Source of the DNA: Ligilactobacillus salitolerans
GTDB taxonomy: Bacteria; Bacillota; Bacilli; Lactobacillales; Lactobacillaceae
Reading direction: 5' to 3'
DNA: 51,835 bases
NCBI RefSeq assembly: GCF_003864415.1
Contig: NZ_BFFP01000014.1
Coordinates: 1-51,835 of the forward strand
In this document: piece by piece, positions 36,604 through 45,828 of the stretch
How positions within the stretch are numbered: the stretch's first letter is position 1
Layout: every line of letters starts with the position of its first letter
Program-made: the position numbers and the translations under genes
Notes under the pieces: model-generated
What the model was told of the DNA's origin: nothing
Databases searched by the model: none
Seen by the model: only the letters and a program-made list of their open reading frames with translations

Positions 36604-37853
36604 AAATCTATTTGAGCTAAAGCTTGGTACAACTGAGAAAATCCGGTCATAACGGCGCTATTGCGGACGCGAGAGCGGTCATACTGGAAAGAATACAAGC
36701 GAGCTGAGGTCGGGATCTGTTTGCCCGCTAAGCCGATCCAGACCGTGCCTGCAGGATGACCTTCCAGTTCCTCAGGTCCAGCGACCCCGGTAAATGAAAG
36801 CGCGAGATCCGTGTCTGTCAAGGCCAATGTCCGTTCGGCCATTGCCCGTGCTGTTTGTTCACTGACCACGCCATAGCGTTCGATCAAATCTGCATCGATC
36901 CCCAGCATTTGTTCTTTTTGTTTTGCGGCATAAGTCACGAAACCGCCGGGAAAAACTGCTGAAGCACCAGGAATGGCAGTAACAGCGGCTTGAAAACTGC
37001 CGCCGGTCAAGCTTTCCGCGGCTGAAATGGTTAAGCCGCGCTGCTTTAACTTCTCTACTACTACTGCCGGCAGGCTGTTATTTTCTCCATAGCCGTATAA
37101 ATACCGACCCACACGAGCGCTTATTTTTTCTTCCAGATCATCAAGCAGCTGTTGATTCTCTGCTTCTGTCTGGCCGGTTGCTGTCAAACGAAGTGTGACT
37201 TCAGTTTCCTTAGCATATGGTGCGATCGTTGGATTGACCTGCTCATCTATTAAGTCAGCTAGTTTGGTGACGAGGTTAGATTCGCCAATCCCGTAAAAAC
37301 GCAACAGGCGTGTACTTAAAATCTGTGAACGTTGATACTGGCTGGCTAATAAGGGCTTGGCTGTCTGATCAAACATCGTCTCCATCTCGTGCGGCGGCCC
37401 TGGCAGCAGCAAGAAATCTGCCCCTTGGTCAGAATGGTAAAAATTGCCCACAGCCAACCCAACTTCATTGGGCAAAGATACAGCTCCATCGATATACATC
37501 GCCTGTACCTTATTATTCGGAGTCATGGTCCGTTTGCGCGCTTCAAAGAAAGCAGAAATTTTTCGCAGCGCGACCTGGTCCACAACTAACTTTCTCTGTA
37601 AAAAGCGGGCCACCACTTGCTTGGTCAGGTCATCTGGCGTCGGACCCAGCCCGCCGGACAAAATTACCAGATCACTGCGTGCAGCCGCCAAGGAAATAAC
37701 CTCTTCCATCCGGGTTTCATTATCTCCAACTAGACTATGATAATAGACATCGATCCCCAGATCAGCTAAACCCTCACTGATGTATTTCGAATTAGTATCA
37801 ACAATTTCACCCAGGAGCATTTCTGTCCCGACAGCAATAATTTCTGCATGCAT
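36594..37853 (-). CDS. cinA: Competence/damage-inducible protein CinA
   Basis: 419 residues in two parts: an N-terminal molybdopterin-binding-like (MoCF) domain (MHAEIIAVGTEMLLGEI through about 170, with SGGLGPTPDD and LLPGPPHEM) and a C-terminal CinA domain (ISAAESLTGG through about 415), which in other species deamidates nicotinamide mononucleotide. In streptococci CinA brings RecA to the membrane during competence; the cinA-recA order is kept here. GTGGAGG precedes ATG 37853. Confidence 0.94.
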   Translation of the reverse strand: MHAEIIAVGTEMLLGEIVDTNSKYISEGLADLGIDVYYHSLVGDNETRMEEVISLAAARSDLVILSGGLGPTPDDLTKQVVARFLQRKLVVDQVALRKISAFFEARKRTMTPNNKVQAMYIDGAVSLPNEVGLAVGNFYHSDQGADFLLLPGPPHEMETMFDQTAKPLLASQYQRSQILSTRLLRFYGIGESNLVTKLADLIDEQVNPTIAPYAKETEVTLRLTATGQTEAENQQLLDDLEEKISARVGRYLYGYGENNSLPAVVVEKLKQRGLTISAAESLTGGSFQAAVTAIPGASAVFPGGFVTYAAKQKEQMLGIDADLIERYGVVSEQTARAMAERTLALTDTDLALSFTGVAGPEELEGHPAGTVWIGLAGKQIPTSARLYSFQYDRSRVRNSAVMTGFSQLYQALAQIDFKR

Positions 37854-37942
37854 GTTTTATGCCTCCACTTTATAATACGCAAAAAATGCTAATTTCTTTC
37901 TAAAACTTGATAATTTTTTTACCGGCAGCAGATCAGCTTACT

Positions 37943-37972
37943 AAAAACAGCTCTCCTCTCTAGGAAAGCTGT
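37943..37972 (-). terminator. Terminator after pgsA
   Basis: ACAGCTTTCCT and AGGAGAGCTGT form an 11-bp stem with one mismatch and a 4-base loop, followed by TTTTAG. It ends the rodZ-pgsA transcript 25 bases after pgsA, so cinA needs its own promoter. Confidence 0.82.
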
Positions 37973-37996
37973 AATTTTGAAAGAATATGTCTAATG

Positions 37997-38590
37997 CTAA
38001 TCTTGTTTGCCAAATGAATCCGCAAAAACGCTCCGGGCGTTGTAAAAATACTCTGCACCAGAATAAATCGTAAAGAATAAACAAATATAAAGCAAAATTT
38101 CACCCAATGGAATATGGATGTTGCTGAAAAAGATGTTGTTTAAAAACAAGAAAATAATTGCAAACATCTGTGAAGTTGTTTTGATTTTACCCGGCATTGC
38201 CGCAGCCATGACCTCGCCATTGTTTTCAACCACGATCAAGCGCAAGCCAGTAACAGCCAACTCACGGCAAACAATGATCGCAACGACCCATGCTGGTGCT
38301 TTTCCAAGCTCGACCAAAAAGATCAATGCAGTCATCACAAGCATCTTATCAGCTAATGGATCGGCGAACTTGCCGAAGTTAGTCACTAAGTGGTTGCGGC
38401 GGGCGATCTGCCCATCGGCAAAGTCTGTCAGCGAAGCAGCTGCAAAAATGATCGCAGCAATTAACTGAGTCACAGGGATCACCGTCCCCGCTGCATTAAC
38501 ACTGCCCCAATCCGGCGGCAGAGCCAAACATAAGATAAAAACCGGGATCAAAATAATGCGGATCACTGTTAATTTATTAGGAAGGTTCAT
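37997..38590 (-). CDS. pgsA: CDP-diacylglycerol--glycerol-3-phosphate 3-phosphatidyltransferase
   Basis: Makes phosphatidylglycerol phosphate, the precursor of phosphatidylglycerol. 197 residues with five to six membrane helices. The CDP-alcohol transferase signature is seen as DFADGQIARR followed by GKFADPLADK (D-x2-D-G-x2-A-R-x8-G-x3-D-x3-D). It starts 13 bases after rodZ, the usual arrangement. Confidence 0.96.
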   Translation of the reverse strand: MNLPNKLTVIRIILIPVFILCLALPPDWGSVNAAGTVIPVTQLIAAIIFAAASLTDFADGQIARRNHLVTNFGKFADPLADKMLVMTALIFLVELGKAPAWVVAIIVCRELAVTGLRLIVVENNGEVMAAAMPGKIKTTSQMFAIIFLFLNNIFFSNIHIPLGEILLYICLFFTIYSGAEYFYNARSVFADSFGKQD

Positions 38591-38603
38591 TAACGTTCAC
38601 TCC

Positions 38604-39641
38604 TTACTGTTGATTTGAATCAGTTACTTGGCTTGAAACACTTGAGCCAGTCGAACTGCTGACAGTATTGCCGTTATTATCGGCAGCTGTGGTGTCGCTT
38701 TGTCCAGCATTCGAGCTGGAAGCAGTCGAATCAGATGCTGTATTCGAGCTTTCACCTAGTTGAATTGTCAGAGAACGCACAGTCAGTGTTGAATTATCTT
38801 TCAAGAAGTCAAACTTCTTGCCATTGAGCTTCAAAGTCGTAGCCTGTGAATTGCCTAACTGGATCGTGATCGAGCCGGCGCCAGAAGGAATAGTAACTGT
38901 ATGGTCCTGACCATCAGAAAGTGTTCCCTGCCAAGTCTGTGTTCCATCGGCTGAGACTGAACTCCAAGCACTGCCGCCGGAAATCTCCAAGGCAACCTTA
39001 TTGCTTTGCGGAGCATTTTTCATCACATAACTATAATTCGTCCCCGAATTACCAGTCAAACTCAAAGACTGCTTTTTCTTTTTAGTTGTCTTTTTGGCCT
39101 TCTTCTTAGTAGTAGAACTGCTCTTGGCAGAACTAGAAGTATCTTTGGCTTTTTTCTTCGCAGTTTTCTTAGTGCTGGAAGAATCAGAAGAAACCTGCAC
39201 ATCGTTTTCGACCGATTTTTGGGCTTGATGCCGGTTATTATAAGAAACCCCAAAAATCGTCCCGATGATCGCGACCACTATAACCACGATCACGATCGTG
39301 GGCAGATAATTCAGGATCTTTTGCCCATTGCCTCCCTCAGGGTGAGCATTCTTCTCGCGTAAATTCATTCTTGAGGTTGCTTCTTCATGGACCGGACTTT
39401 CATCTTGTGTTTCGATCTGGTCACCGAAAGAAGACAAGAGCTCATCTGCGTTTAAGCCCACGGTTTCGGCATACTCTTTAATAAATGCTTTCACATAAAA
39501 GTCGCCGGGTAATGCTTTGAAATCCTCTTCTTCAATGGCGATCAAATACCGTTTTTGAATTTTAGTTGTTTGCTGCAGATCGTCTAAAGTCAGTCCCTTA
39601 TCGACCCGCGCTTTTTTTAGTGTTTGTCCAATTTCACTCAC
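38604..39641 (-). CDS. rodZ: RodZ-like helix-turn-helix membrane protein
   Basis: 345 residues. N-terminal cytoplasmic HTH_25 domain (GQTLKKARVDKGLTLDDLQ, 5-70), one membrane helix (about 110-133), a Lys/Thr/Ser-rich linker (about 150-195) and an extracellular DUF4115 domain (about 200-300). A Ser/Thr/Asn-rich tail (300-345) ends the protein. RodZ links MreB to the cell-wall machinery in rods; in lactobacilli the role is inferred. It is transcribed with pgsA from a TGCTATACT promoter. Confidence 0.88.
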   Translation of the reverse strand: MSEIGQTLKKARVDKGLTLDDLQQTTKIQKRYLIAIEEEDFKALPGDFYVKAFIKEYAETVGLNADELLSSFGDQIETQDESPVHEEATSRMNLREKNAHPEGGNGQKILNYLPTIVIVVIVVAIIGTIFGVSYNNRHQAQKSVENDVQVSSDSSSTKKTAKKKAKDTSSSAKSSSTTKKKAKKTTKKKKQSLSLTGNSGTNYSYVMKNAPQSNKVALEISGGSAWSSVSADGTQTWQGTLSDGQDHTVTIPSGAGSITIQLGNSQATTLKLNGKKFDFLKDNSTLTVRSLTIQLGESSNTASDSTASSSNAGQSDTTAADNNGNTVSSSTGSSVSSQVTDSNQQ

Positions 39642-39690
39642 TTTTTATTACTCCATGTCTTTTCAAAGTTTAATGTATTCACCTTTAGCT

Positions 39691-39699
39691 AGTATAGCA
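39691..39699 (-). promoter_or_regulatory. Extended -10 promoter of rodZ-pgsA
   Basis: TGCTATACT on the minus strand, 50 bases before rodZ, in the ymfI-rodZ gap. No good -35. Confidence 0.55.
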
Positions 39700-39730
39700 T
39701 ATAGCGTTAAACCATTTCATTAAGAAACAA

Positions 39731-40456
39731 TTATTTTAGCCAGCCGCCCGTAACATAGATCGTTTGTCCCGTTAGGTAAGAGGCATTTTCAGCTAACAAA
39801 GAACAGATCCAGTAACTGATCTGTGTCGGAGCTGCGAAATGCCCGGCCGGGATCTCTTGGGCAACGGCTTCTTGTTCTTCGGGTGTAAAAGTCTGGTTCA
39901 TTCGTGTTGCGACCGCACCGGGGGCAACAACATTCACCGTGATCCCAAGCGAAGCAACTTCCTTGGAATAAGCCGAAGCAAAGGCACTTAATGCCCCTTT
40001 GACAGTACTATAACCAACTTCCATTGCACTGCCGGCTCCCCCGTAAACTGAGCCGACAAATACGATCCGTCCTTGACCGGAACGGGCCAATTTATCTTGC
40101 ACCTTTTGCACCAAAGTCAACGGCGTTTGCAGCTGCATTAAAAGCATCTGCGCCATGATAACTGGATCTTCATCCGCGAATAAACCATAATCAGTTGTCC
40201 CTTGGGCAAAAATCACGGCATCCAGTGAAAAAAGCAGGCCCGCAATAGCACTTGCGCTCTCAGTTTGAGACAGATCAGCTTGCAGGAGTAAAAAATCCTG
40301 CCATGGATAGTCGTGCTGGAGTTTTTCCCGCAGTGCGTGTGCTTTTTCTTGGTTATTAAAATAATGCAGGTATAAAGACCAGCCTTGTTGCGCGAGGTCC
40401 ACTGCAGTCTGGGTGCCAATATCTCCTGATGCACCAATGATCAATGCCCATTTCAT
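39731..40456 (-). CDS. ymfI: YmfI-type short-chain dehydrogenase/reductase
   Basis: 241 residues of SDR fold: cofactor motif IIGASGDIGTQTA near residues 6-18, catalytic Ser in VFVGSVYGG and Y-x3-K in GYSTVKGALSAF, and the C-terminal YLTGQTIYVTGGWL. ATG 40456 follows GGAGG at 9-10 bases. The position next to ymfH and ymfF matches B. subtilis ymfFHI. Its substrate is unknown; it resembles FabG but has a quite different sequence from the operon copy at 18.5 kb. Confidence 0.88.
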   Translation of the reverse strand: MKWALIIGASGDIGTQTAVDLAQQGWSLYLHYFNNQEKAHALREKLQHDYPWQDFLLLQADLSQTESASAIAGLLFSLDAVIFAQGTTDYGLFADEDPVIMAQMLLMQLQTPLTLVQKVQDKLARSGQGRIVFVGSVYGGAGSAMEVGYSTVKGALSAFASAYSKEVASLGITVNVVAPGAVATRMNQTFTPEEQEAVAQEIPAGHFAAPTQISYWICSLLAENASYLTGQTIYVTGGWLK

Positions 40457-40504
40457 GTTTTTAATTCCTCCGATCAAAGCGGCTTTTGGTCCGCCAACCC
40501 TGCT

Positions 40505-41797
40505 TTAGCCTTCAGGCAAGATCCGGTAGATACTGAGTACTTGCGGGTCACATAACTGGCTGATCGCAGCAAGTACATCAGCTAAACTGATCTCTTGGAT
40601 CAAAGCTGCCTGATCAAGCACCGTTGTCTGTCCAAAAAGATTTCCTTCATAACTGTTAGCAATACTTTCCAGAGAATTTTGCGCCTGAATGTACTGTCCC
40701 AAGTACTCCTTCTTGGCTAGTGCCAGCTGCTTGACGGCATTTTGCAATAAATCAGCAGCATGCTTGAATGTTTTGACGACTGCCTGTTCCATTTCCTGAT
40801 AATGCGCTGTATCGGCTGAAACCACCGCGAAATGGTAGCCGCGTTCAATTTCTAATTCATAACTGAACGAATCATCGACGATCCCTGCTTGATACAACTC
40901 CTGAAAGAGCTGCGAGGACTCGCCAAAAAGCAGGTAGAGTCCTAATTCCAACGAAAGTTTGTATTTCAGACCGGCTTTGCCGGGCGAGACCGGCTGTAAG
41001 CCCTTGACCCCAACCATCGATTTCGGTCGAGTGACATTCATCTTTTTAGAGGTCAAACGTTCGATCTTACTCCCTGATGCTGCCAGAAAGTTATTTTGCA
41101 CCGGCGGCTGCGGTGAATTATGCTGCTCCTTGCCAGCTTGGTTGCTAGCGATAGTCTCAAGCACTTCTGCCGGATCAAATCCGCCGACAACAAAAAGATC
41201 CATGTTTTCTGGCCGGTAGAATTCACGATAAACATCATAAAGAGTTTGTGCGTTGATCTGGGCGATCGTTTCCTTGGTCCCCGCGATATCTGTGTTTAAA
41301 GGGTCTTGGGGATACAAATTACGCAACATCCCAAAGAATAACTGCCAGTCAACATCATCATCATACATCGAGATCTCTTCGCCGATAATCCCCTTCTCTT
41401 TTTCGACAGTTTGCTCCGAAAAATAAGGTTCTTGTACAAAGTCCAACAACACATTGAGACACTTTTTCAGATCAGAAGTCGTCGAAAACATAAAGCTAGT
41501 TTTCGTAAAGCTGGTAAATGCATTAGCATCAGCACCATAATCGCCGAAAATATCAAAAGCATCGTGGTCTTCTTTTTCAAATAATTTATGTTCCAAAAAA
41601 TGGGCGGTGCCGGCAGGGATCGCATGTTCTTTTCCCTGTTGATCATGATATACAGTATCGATCGCCCCATAATTGATCGTCAAAATTGCATAATTTTTAT
41701 GAAAACCAGTTCGCGGCAGCAAGTTAACGGTCAGCCCGTTGTCAAGTTTGGTTCGAAACAGGGTTTCTTTGAACTGCGGATACGCTATTTTCTTCAT
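40505..41797 (-). CDS. ymfH: M16 family zinc metallopeptidase YmfH
   Basis: 430 residues. The inverted zinc motif HFLEH (66-70) is present and a distal Glu lies in GIIGEEISMYDDD, so this subunit should be catalytic. Two M16 halves are seen. It overlaps the end of ymfF by four bases (ATGA-type coupling), pointing to a two-subunit peptidase. The target peptide in lactobacilli is not known. Confidence 0.92.
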   Translation of the reverse strand: MKKIAYPQFKETLFRTKLDNGLTVNLLPRTGFHKNYAILTINYGAIDTVYHDQQGKEHAIPAGTAHFLEHKLFEKEDHDAFDIFGDYGADANAFTSFTKTSFMFSTTSDLKKCLNVLLDFVQEPYFSEQTVEKEKGIIGEEISMYDDDVDWQLFFGMLRNLYPQDPLNTDIAGTKETIAQINAQTLYDVYREFYRPENMDLFVVGGFDPAEVLETIASNQAGKEQHNSPQPPVQNNFLAASGSKIERLTSKKMNVTRPKSMVGVKGLQPVSPGKAGLKYKLSLELGLYLLFGESSQLFQELYQAGIVDDSFSYELEIERGYHFAVVSADTAHYQEMEQAVVKTFKHAADLLQNAVKQLALAKKEYLGQYIQAQNSLESIANSYEGNLFGQTTVLDQAALIQEISLADVLAAISQLCDPQVLSIYRILPEG

Positions 41798-43056
41798 GCA
41801 GGTTCATCTCCTCCGCTCAAAAAATAAACTGCTTGCAAGTCTGCACCTTGGGCAATTTGAGCCACATCAGCAACTTGGACAGCTGCTACTTGCGCGACCC
41901 ATTCACTTTCAGAAACTTCCTTGCCCAGGAGTCGGGAACTTAATGCCCGGGATAAAGCCGTTGATTGATTATCCGTTCGACTAATATAACTGTTGATCAA
42001 ACCGAGTTTAATTTTTTCTAATAGTCCTGCATCAAGCTGACCGGCTTGCAGCTGCTTTAACTGTTCATTAACTAAACGTAAAACCTGGTCCTTATTTTGA
42101 GCCTGGATCCCCGTTTGGACCCATAATTCCTGACGAAAGAGGTCAAGGTCGCTTTCAGCGTAGTAAGCTAAACTATTCTTTTCGCGGACATTCTGGAAGA
42201 GCAGCGAAAGAGCCGAACCGCCAAAAGCTTCGTTAAAGACCATCGCCGCATAACGCTTGGCAGAATTTAATTCAACGGGCAGATTATAGGCTAAGTTGAG
42301 CTTGCTTTGACTGACTTTTTCGTATTCATTTCGAATTCTGATCTCATGTTCACTTTGCTGCGAATACAGTAAAGTCAACGGCTTAACTTGCCGCGCGGCA
42401 AACGGCAGTTCAGCAACCGCCTCTTTGACCTGTGTTTCAGTTACGTCACCAGAAACAACAATTTGGACTTGATCTTCATTTAACATTTTCTGGTAGTATT
42501 CAGCCAGCTTAAATTCATCCAAGCTGGCAACATCGTCAGCCTGGCCGACGGGTGGGATCTGCTGCAGCTGATCTCTAAAATAAAGAGCATTCATCTTGGT
42601 CAGTGCCTTGCCCTGCTTGTTATCTGTCAGTGAATGCAGATAATCTTTCAAATTGCTTTTTTGGATCCCAAAAATCTCACTGTCAAACTGGCCATTCTTG
42701 ATCTGAGGGGCAAAGATCAACTCCCGTAAAAATGCAAAGGCCTCTTGCAATAAATTGGTCTGCCCAGGCAAAAAGTTGTCATTAACAACATTGATAATAA
42801 AATTGATCCCATAAACCTGACCATAGCGGCTAACAGAAGTTCCAAAACTTGCACCATACAAGTCGGATAATTTCATCGCAACATCTCTTTGGGTCGGCCA
42901 TTTTTGACAAGTACTTTCCAAAAGGTCTGCCAGCAGTGTGCGGGCAGTGATCTCTTGTGGGGTCGAAATATTAGTGGTAAACGAAACAAGTATCCGGTTA
43001 GTTTTAAATTTTTTAGTTGGTTTCAGCGTCAAATCAACGCCATTGCTTATTTTCAC
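41794..43056 (-). CDS. ymfF: M16 family peptidase-like protein YmfF (no zinc motif)
   Basis: 420 residues, M16 fold, but where an active subunit has HxxEH this one reads LADLLESTCQKW, so it is likely the non-catalytic partner of YmfH, as in other paired M16 peptidases. The start is GTG 43056, with AGGAG 12 bases upstream. A clear promoter (43099-43127) lies before it, making ymfF-ymfH-ymfI one transcript. Confidence 0.9.
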   Translation of the reverse strand: MKISNGVDLTLKPTKKFKTNRILVSFTTNISTPQEITARTLLADLLESTCQKWPTQRDVAMKLSDLYGASFGTSVSRYGQVYGINFIINVVNDNFLPGQTNLLQEAFAFLRELIFAPQIKNGQFDSEIFGIQKSNLKDYLHSLTDNKQGKALTKMNALYFRDQLQQIPPVGQADDVASLDEFKLAEYYQKMLNEDQVQIVVSGDVTETQVKEAVAELPFAARQVKPLTLLYSQQSEHEIRIRNEYEKVSQSKLNLAYNLPVELNSAKRYAAMVFNEAFGGSALSLLFQNVREKNSLAYYAESDLDLFRQELWVQTGIQAQNKDQVLRLVNEQLKQLQAGQLDAGLLEKIKLGLINSYISRTDNQSTALSRALSSRLLGKEVSESEWVAQVAAVQVADVAQIAQGADLQAVYFLSGGDEPA

Positions 43057-43098
43057 TGCTTAATAATTCTCCTTCAAAAAAATAGGAAGCTAAACTAT

Positions 43099-43127
43099 AT
43101 CATAGTCGAAATGAACCAGAAAGACAA
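43099..43127 (-). promoter_or_regulatory. Promoter of ymfF-ymfH-ymfI
   Basis: TTGTCT (43122-43127), 17 bases, TATGAT (43099-43104) on the minus strand. Confidence 0.7.
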
Positions 43128-43260
43128 CGGTCCATCCGCTGAAGTATGCCTAAAATCAAACCAATGATTGCCATAATACTCTAGCCGACAAAAACACCAC
43201 TAGGATAAATCTAAAATTGAGTAAAGATCAGCTGAAAATTAGGTAAAATTTTAGGTACGC

Positions 43261-43295
43261 AAATACCGCACATTTCCAAAAATGTGCGGTATTTT
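43261..43295 (-). terminator. Terminator after ftsK
   Basis: AAATACCGCACATTT and AAATGTGCGGTATTT form a 15-bp perfect stem with a short loop. The U-run is short on both strands, so it may work in both directions. Confidence 0.75.
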
Positions 43296-43331
43296 AACCG
43301 GTGCGCCTGCAAAAATATTTACAAGTTGTGC

Positions 43332-45668
43332 TTATTGCTCCTCTTTTTTTAGATAGACCTGCCGGGGTTTGCTTCCTTCTTGGGGTCCAACCATCCCCTT
43401 GGCAGCTAAATTATCAACGATTCTTGCAGCCCGGTTATAGCCGATCTTAAATTTACGCTGCAGCAACGAGATACTGCATTTCTGTTCTTGAGTAATAAAT
43501 TGGACTGCTTGCGCAAACAATTCATCCTCTTCGTCGCTGTCTTGGTCGACTTGAGCTTCTTCATCAGTGACTTCCATTGTTTCATCATAGGAAGCCTCTT
43601 GTTGTTTCTTAACGAATTCCACTACATTTTCAACATCTTCATCAGAAATGTAGGCGCCTTGAACACGAACTGGCTTATTCATCCCCATCGGCAAGAATAA
43701 CATATCACCTCGACCCAGCAGCTTTTCTGCCCCTGAGGAATCAATGATCGTCCGCGAATCGGTACCGGAGGAAACCGCAAAGGCCATCCGGGATGGAACA
43801 TTAGCTTTGATCAGACCAGTAATAACATCCACTGAAGGCCGCTGAGTAGCTAAAATCATATGAATGCCCGCTGCCCGAGCCATTTGGGCCAGCCGAATAA
43901 TTGCATCTTCAACTTCATTCGAAGCAACCATCATCAGATCTGATAATTCATCGACAATGGCGACAATATAGGGCAAGGCAGGTTCTGCGGTCTTTTGCGC
44001 CGCGTTTTGTCGTTTGACCATCTGATTATAGCCATTAATGTTGCGTTGTCCGGTGTTAGCAAAAAGCTCGTAGCGCCTTTCCATCTCGGCTACCAGTTTG
44101 TGCAAAGCACGTGCTGCTTTCTTCGGATCCGTGACCACAGGAGTCAGGAGATGCGGGATCTCATTGTAAACTCCCAGCTCGACTTTTTTAGGATCGACCA
44201 GCATCATTTTGACCTGGTCCGGAGTATCATTCATCAGCAGACTGGTAATGATCCCGTTGATCGCCACTGACTTCCCGCTCCCAGTTGAACCAGCAATGAG
44301 AAGATGCGGCATTTTAGCCAAGTCGGCAGTGACCAGATTGCCCGAAACATCTCGTCCGAGCGGAACTTGCAAAGGTTTAGCCGGGTCCGGAGTCATTGCT
44401 GAAACAACATCTTTAAAAGAGATCGTCGCTACTTGCTGGTTAGGAACTTCGATGCCAATTAGCGACTTGCCTGGAATCGGTGCTTCGATCCGAATATCTT
44501 TAGCTGCCAAAGCCAGTGCCAGGTCATCAGAAAGATTGACGATCTTAGAGACTTTGACCCCGATTGCCGGGTGCAGTTCATATTTAGTCACTGATGGTCC
44601 CAAAATCGTATTCCTTAATTCGACGTCCACGCCAAAACTTTTAAAAGTCTTCTTCAAGACGTCCTGATTCCGACGTAAAGCCTTCTTTTCATTGGATTGA
44701 TCGGTTGGGGCAACGTCTTGGAGCAATTGAGGTTCCGGCAGCTGATAATCAGGGTTCGTTGTCTGCACCGGGACCTTTTTAGCAGCTGGTTTCTTTGGTG
44801 CTTGCGAATGTTCACTCCACAAGGCAGGATCATCAGTCGCATGTGCAGCGGGCAGGTGCTTGTCGGTGGTAATGTCATTTTCAATCGTAACTTGTTCTTG
44901 CGCCAGCCCTTCATCGGATCGCTCTTGTCCCTCTTGGTCCCCGATATCGTGCACAGATCGATCTTGCTTTTCTTCTTCATCCAAGTAATCTTTTTTCACT
45001 TGTTCGTGCAGCTTTTGCCGTCGCTGCTGCAGCCATGGCTTAGTTTTGGACCATGCCCGCGCCAGCTGCTGGAGACCTTTTTTGCATAATTGCAGTAATT
45101 GGTAAAGCAAAGTTCCAGCAAAATCAACAACTTGTCCTAATCTGACTCCAGCAATCAAACAAATTCCTAAAACCAGTAAAAAAACAGCCAAAACATAACT
45201 GCCAATTTGGGCAACCAAAAAGTAGGTCCCTTGATACAAGGCAGCACCAATTAAACCGCCGCCCAACGCGCTGCCGACACTATTTGACACTAAATCCGCC
45301 TTGAGATATTGCCAGGTAACAGCAAAAAATTCAGAATGGAGGTCTAAGCGTCCAAAAAGATATGTACTTAGAAACAATAGCATGCCAAATAAGGCAGACA
45401 AGCTGCCCCACAAATACCTGCTCTTAACCTGAAGATCTTTACCCGTGACCAGCATCATTAGGCCCCAAAAAATCAAGAGCAGTGCAACAATCGAATAGAA
45501 ATCACCAACGAACAATCGAAAACAGTTGGCTAAAAGCATCCCTAAATTACCTAAATGGATGCCGGCGATCAAACTAATAAGTGCCAAAATCGTCCCCGAA
45601 ACCCGTGTAGCGATGATCTGCTGTTGTTTTTTAGTTGGCTTACGCCCTGTCTTTTTCTTTTTTGCCAA
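43332..45668 (-). CDS. ftsK: DNA translocase FtsK/SpoIIIE
   Basis: Pumps chromosome ends across the closing septum. 778 residues. Four or five membrane helices within residues 22-190, a charged linker (about 205-340), the RecA-like motor with Walker A GSTGSGKS (460-467) and Walker B VAIVDELSDLMMV, and a C-terminal gamma winged helix (ISLLQRKFKIGYNRAARIVD) that reads polarity sequences. The start is TTG 45668 with AAGGA 8 bases upstream. A leader hairpin lies just before the ribosome site. Confidence 0.96.
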   Translation of the reverse strand: MAKKKKTGRKPTKKQQQIIATRVSGTILALISLIAGIHLGNLGMLLANCFRLFVGDFYSIVALLLIFWGLMMLVTGKDLQVKSRYLWGSLSALFGMLLFLSTYLFGRLDLHSEFFAVTWQYLKADLVSNSVGSALGGGLIGAALYQGTYFLVAQIGSYVLAVFLLVLGICLIAGVRLGQVVDFAGTLLYQLLQLCKKGLQQLARAWSKTKPWLQQRRQKLHEQVKKDYLDEEEKQDRSVHDIGDQEGQERSDEGLAQEQVTIENDITTDKHLPAAHATDDPALWSEHSQAPKKPAAKKVPVQTTNPDYQLPEPQLLQDVAPTDQSNEKKALRRNQDVLKKTFKSFGVDVELRNTILGPSVTKYELHPAIGVKVSKIVNLSDDLALALAAKDIRIEAPIPGKSLIGIEVPNQQVATISFKDVVSAMTPDPAKPLQVPLGRDVSGNLVTADLAKMPHLLIAGSTGSGKSVAINGIITSLLMNDTPDQVKMMLVDPKKVELGVYNEIPHLLTPVVTDPKKAARALHKLVAEMERRYELFANTGQRNINGYNQMVKRQNAAQKTAEPALPYIVAIVDELSDLMMVASNEVEDAIIRLAQMARAAGIHMILATQRPSVDVITGLIKANVPSRMAFAVSSGTDSRTIIDSSGAEKLLGRGDMLFLPMGMNKPVRVQGAYISDEDVENVVEFVKKQQEASYDETMEVTDEEAQVDQDSDEEDELFAQAVQFITQEQKCSISLLQRKFKIGYNRAARIVDNLAAKGMVGPQEGSKPRQVYLKKEEQ

Positions 45669-45691
45669 GACAAAATTCCTTTCTGAAAAGT

Positions 45692-45728
45692 TGCGTTTGA
45701 GCGGCAGAAAGCTCTCTGCTTAAACGCA
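45692..45728 (-). other. Leader hairpin before ftsK
   Basis: TGCGTTTAAGC (45718-45728) pairs with GCTCAAACGCA (45692-45702) on the transcribed strand (one G-U pair), with further inner AGA/TCT pairing, followed by ACTTTTC. It lies between the ftsK promoter and the ribosome site and could act as an attenuator. Confidence 0.45.
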
Positions 45729-45753
45729 GCTAAATCATTTTTCTTGTTCCACT

Positions 45754-45762
45754 AGTATAGCA
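45754..45762 (-). promoter_or_regulatory. Extended -10 promoter of ftsK
   Basis: TGCTATACT on the minus strand, about 86 bases before the ftsK start. No good -35. Confidence 0.55.
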
Positions 45763-45828
45763 TTTTTTAAGTAAAAAGAACATTTGTGCGAACAAACTTC
45801 GACTGGGCAAAATTAGTTGGTCGTCCGC

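Larger units (their letters stand above)
43057..43331. other. Gap between ftsK and ymfF
   Basis: 275 bases without a gene. It holds the ftsK terminator (43261-43295) and the ymfF promoter. The stretch between them (about 43130-43255) shows no reading frame or hairpin I could support. Confidence 0.6.

Noticed and set aside
45790-45802. CGAACAAACTTCG upstream of ftsK as a LexA box
   Set aside because: The half-sites are CGAA and TTCG with five bases between them; the Gram-positive LexA box needs CGAAC-N4-GTTCG. The spacing and the missing GTT make it a poor fit.
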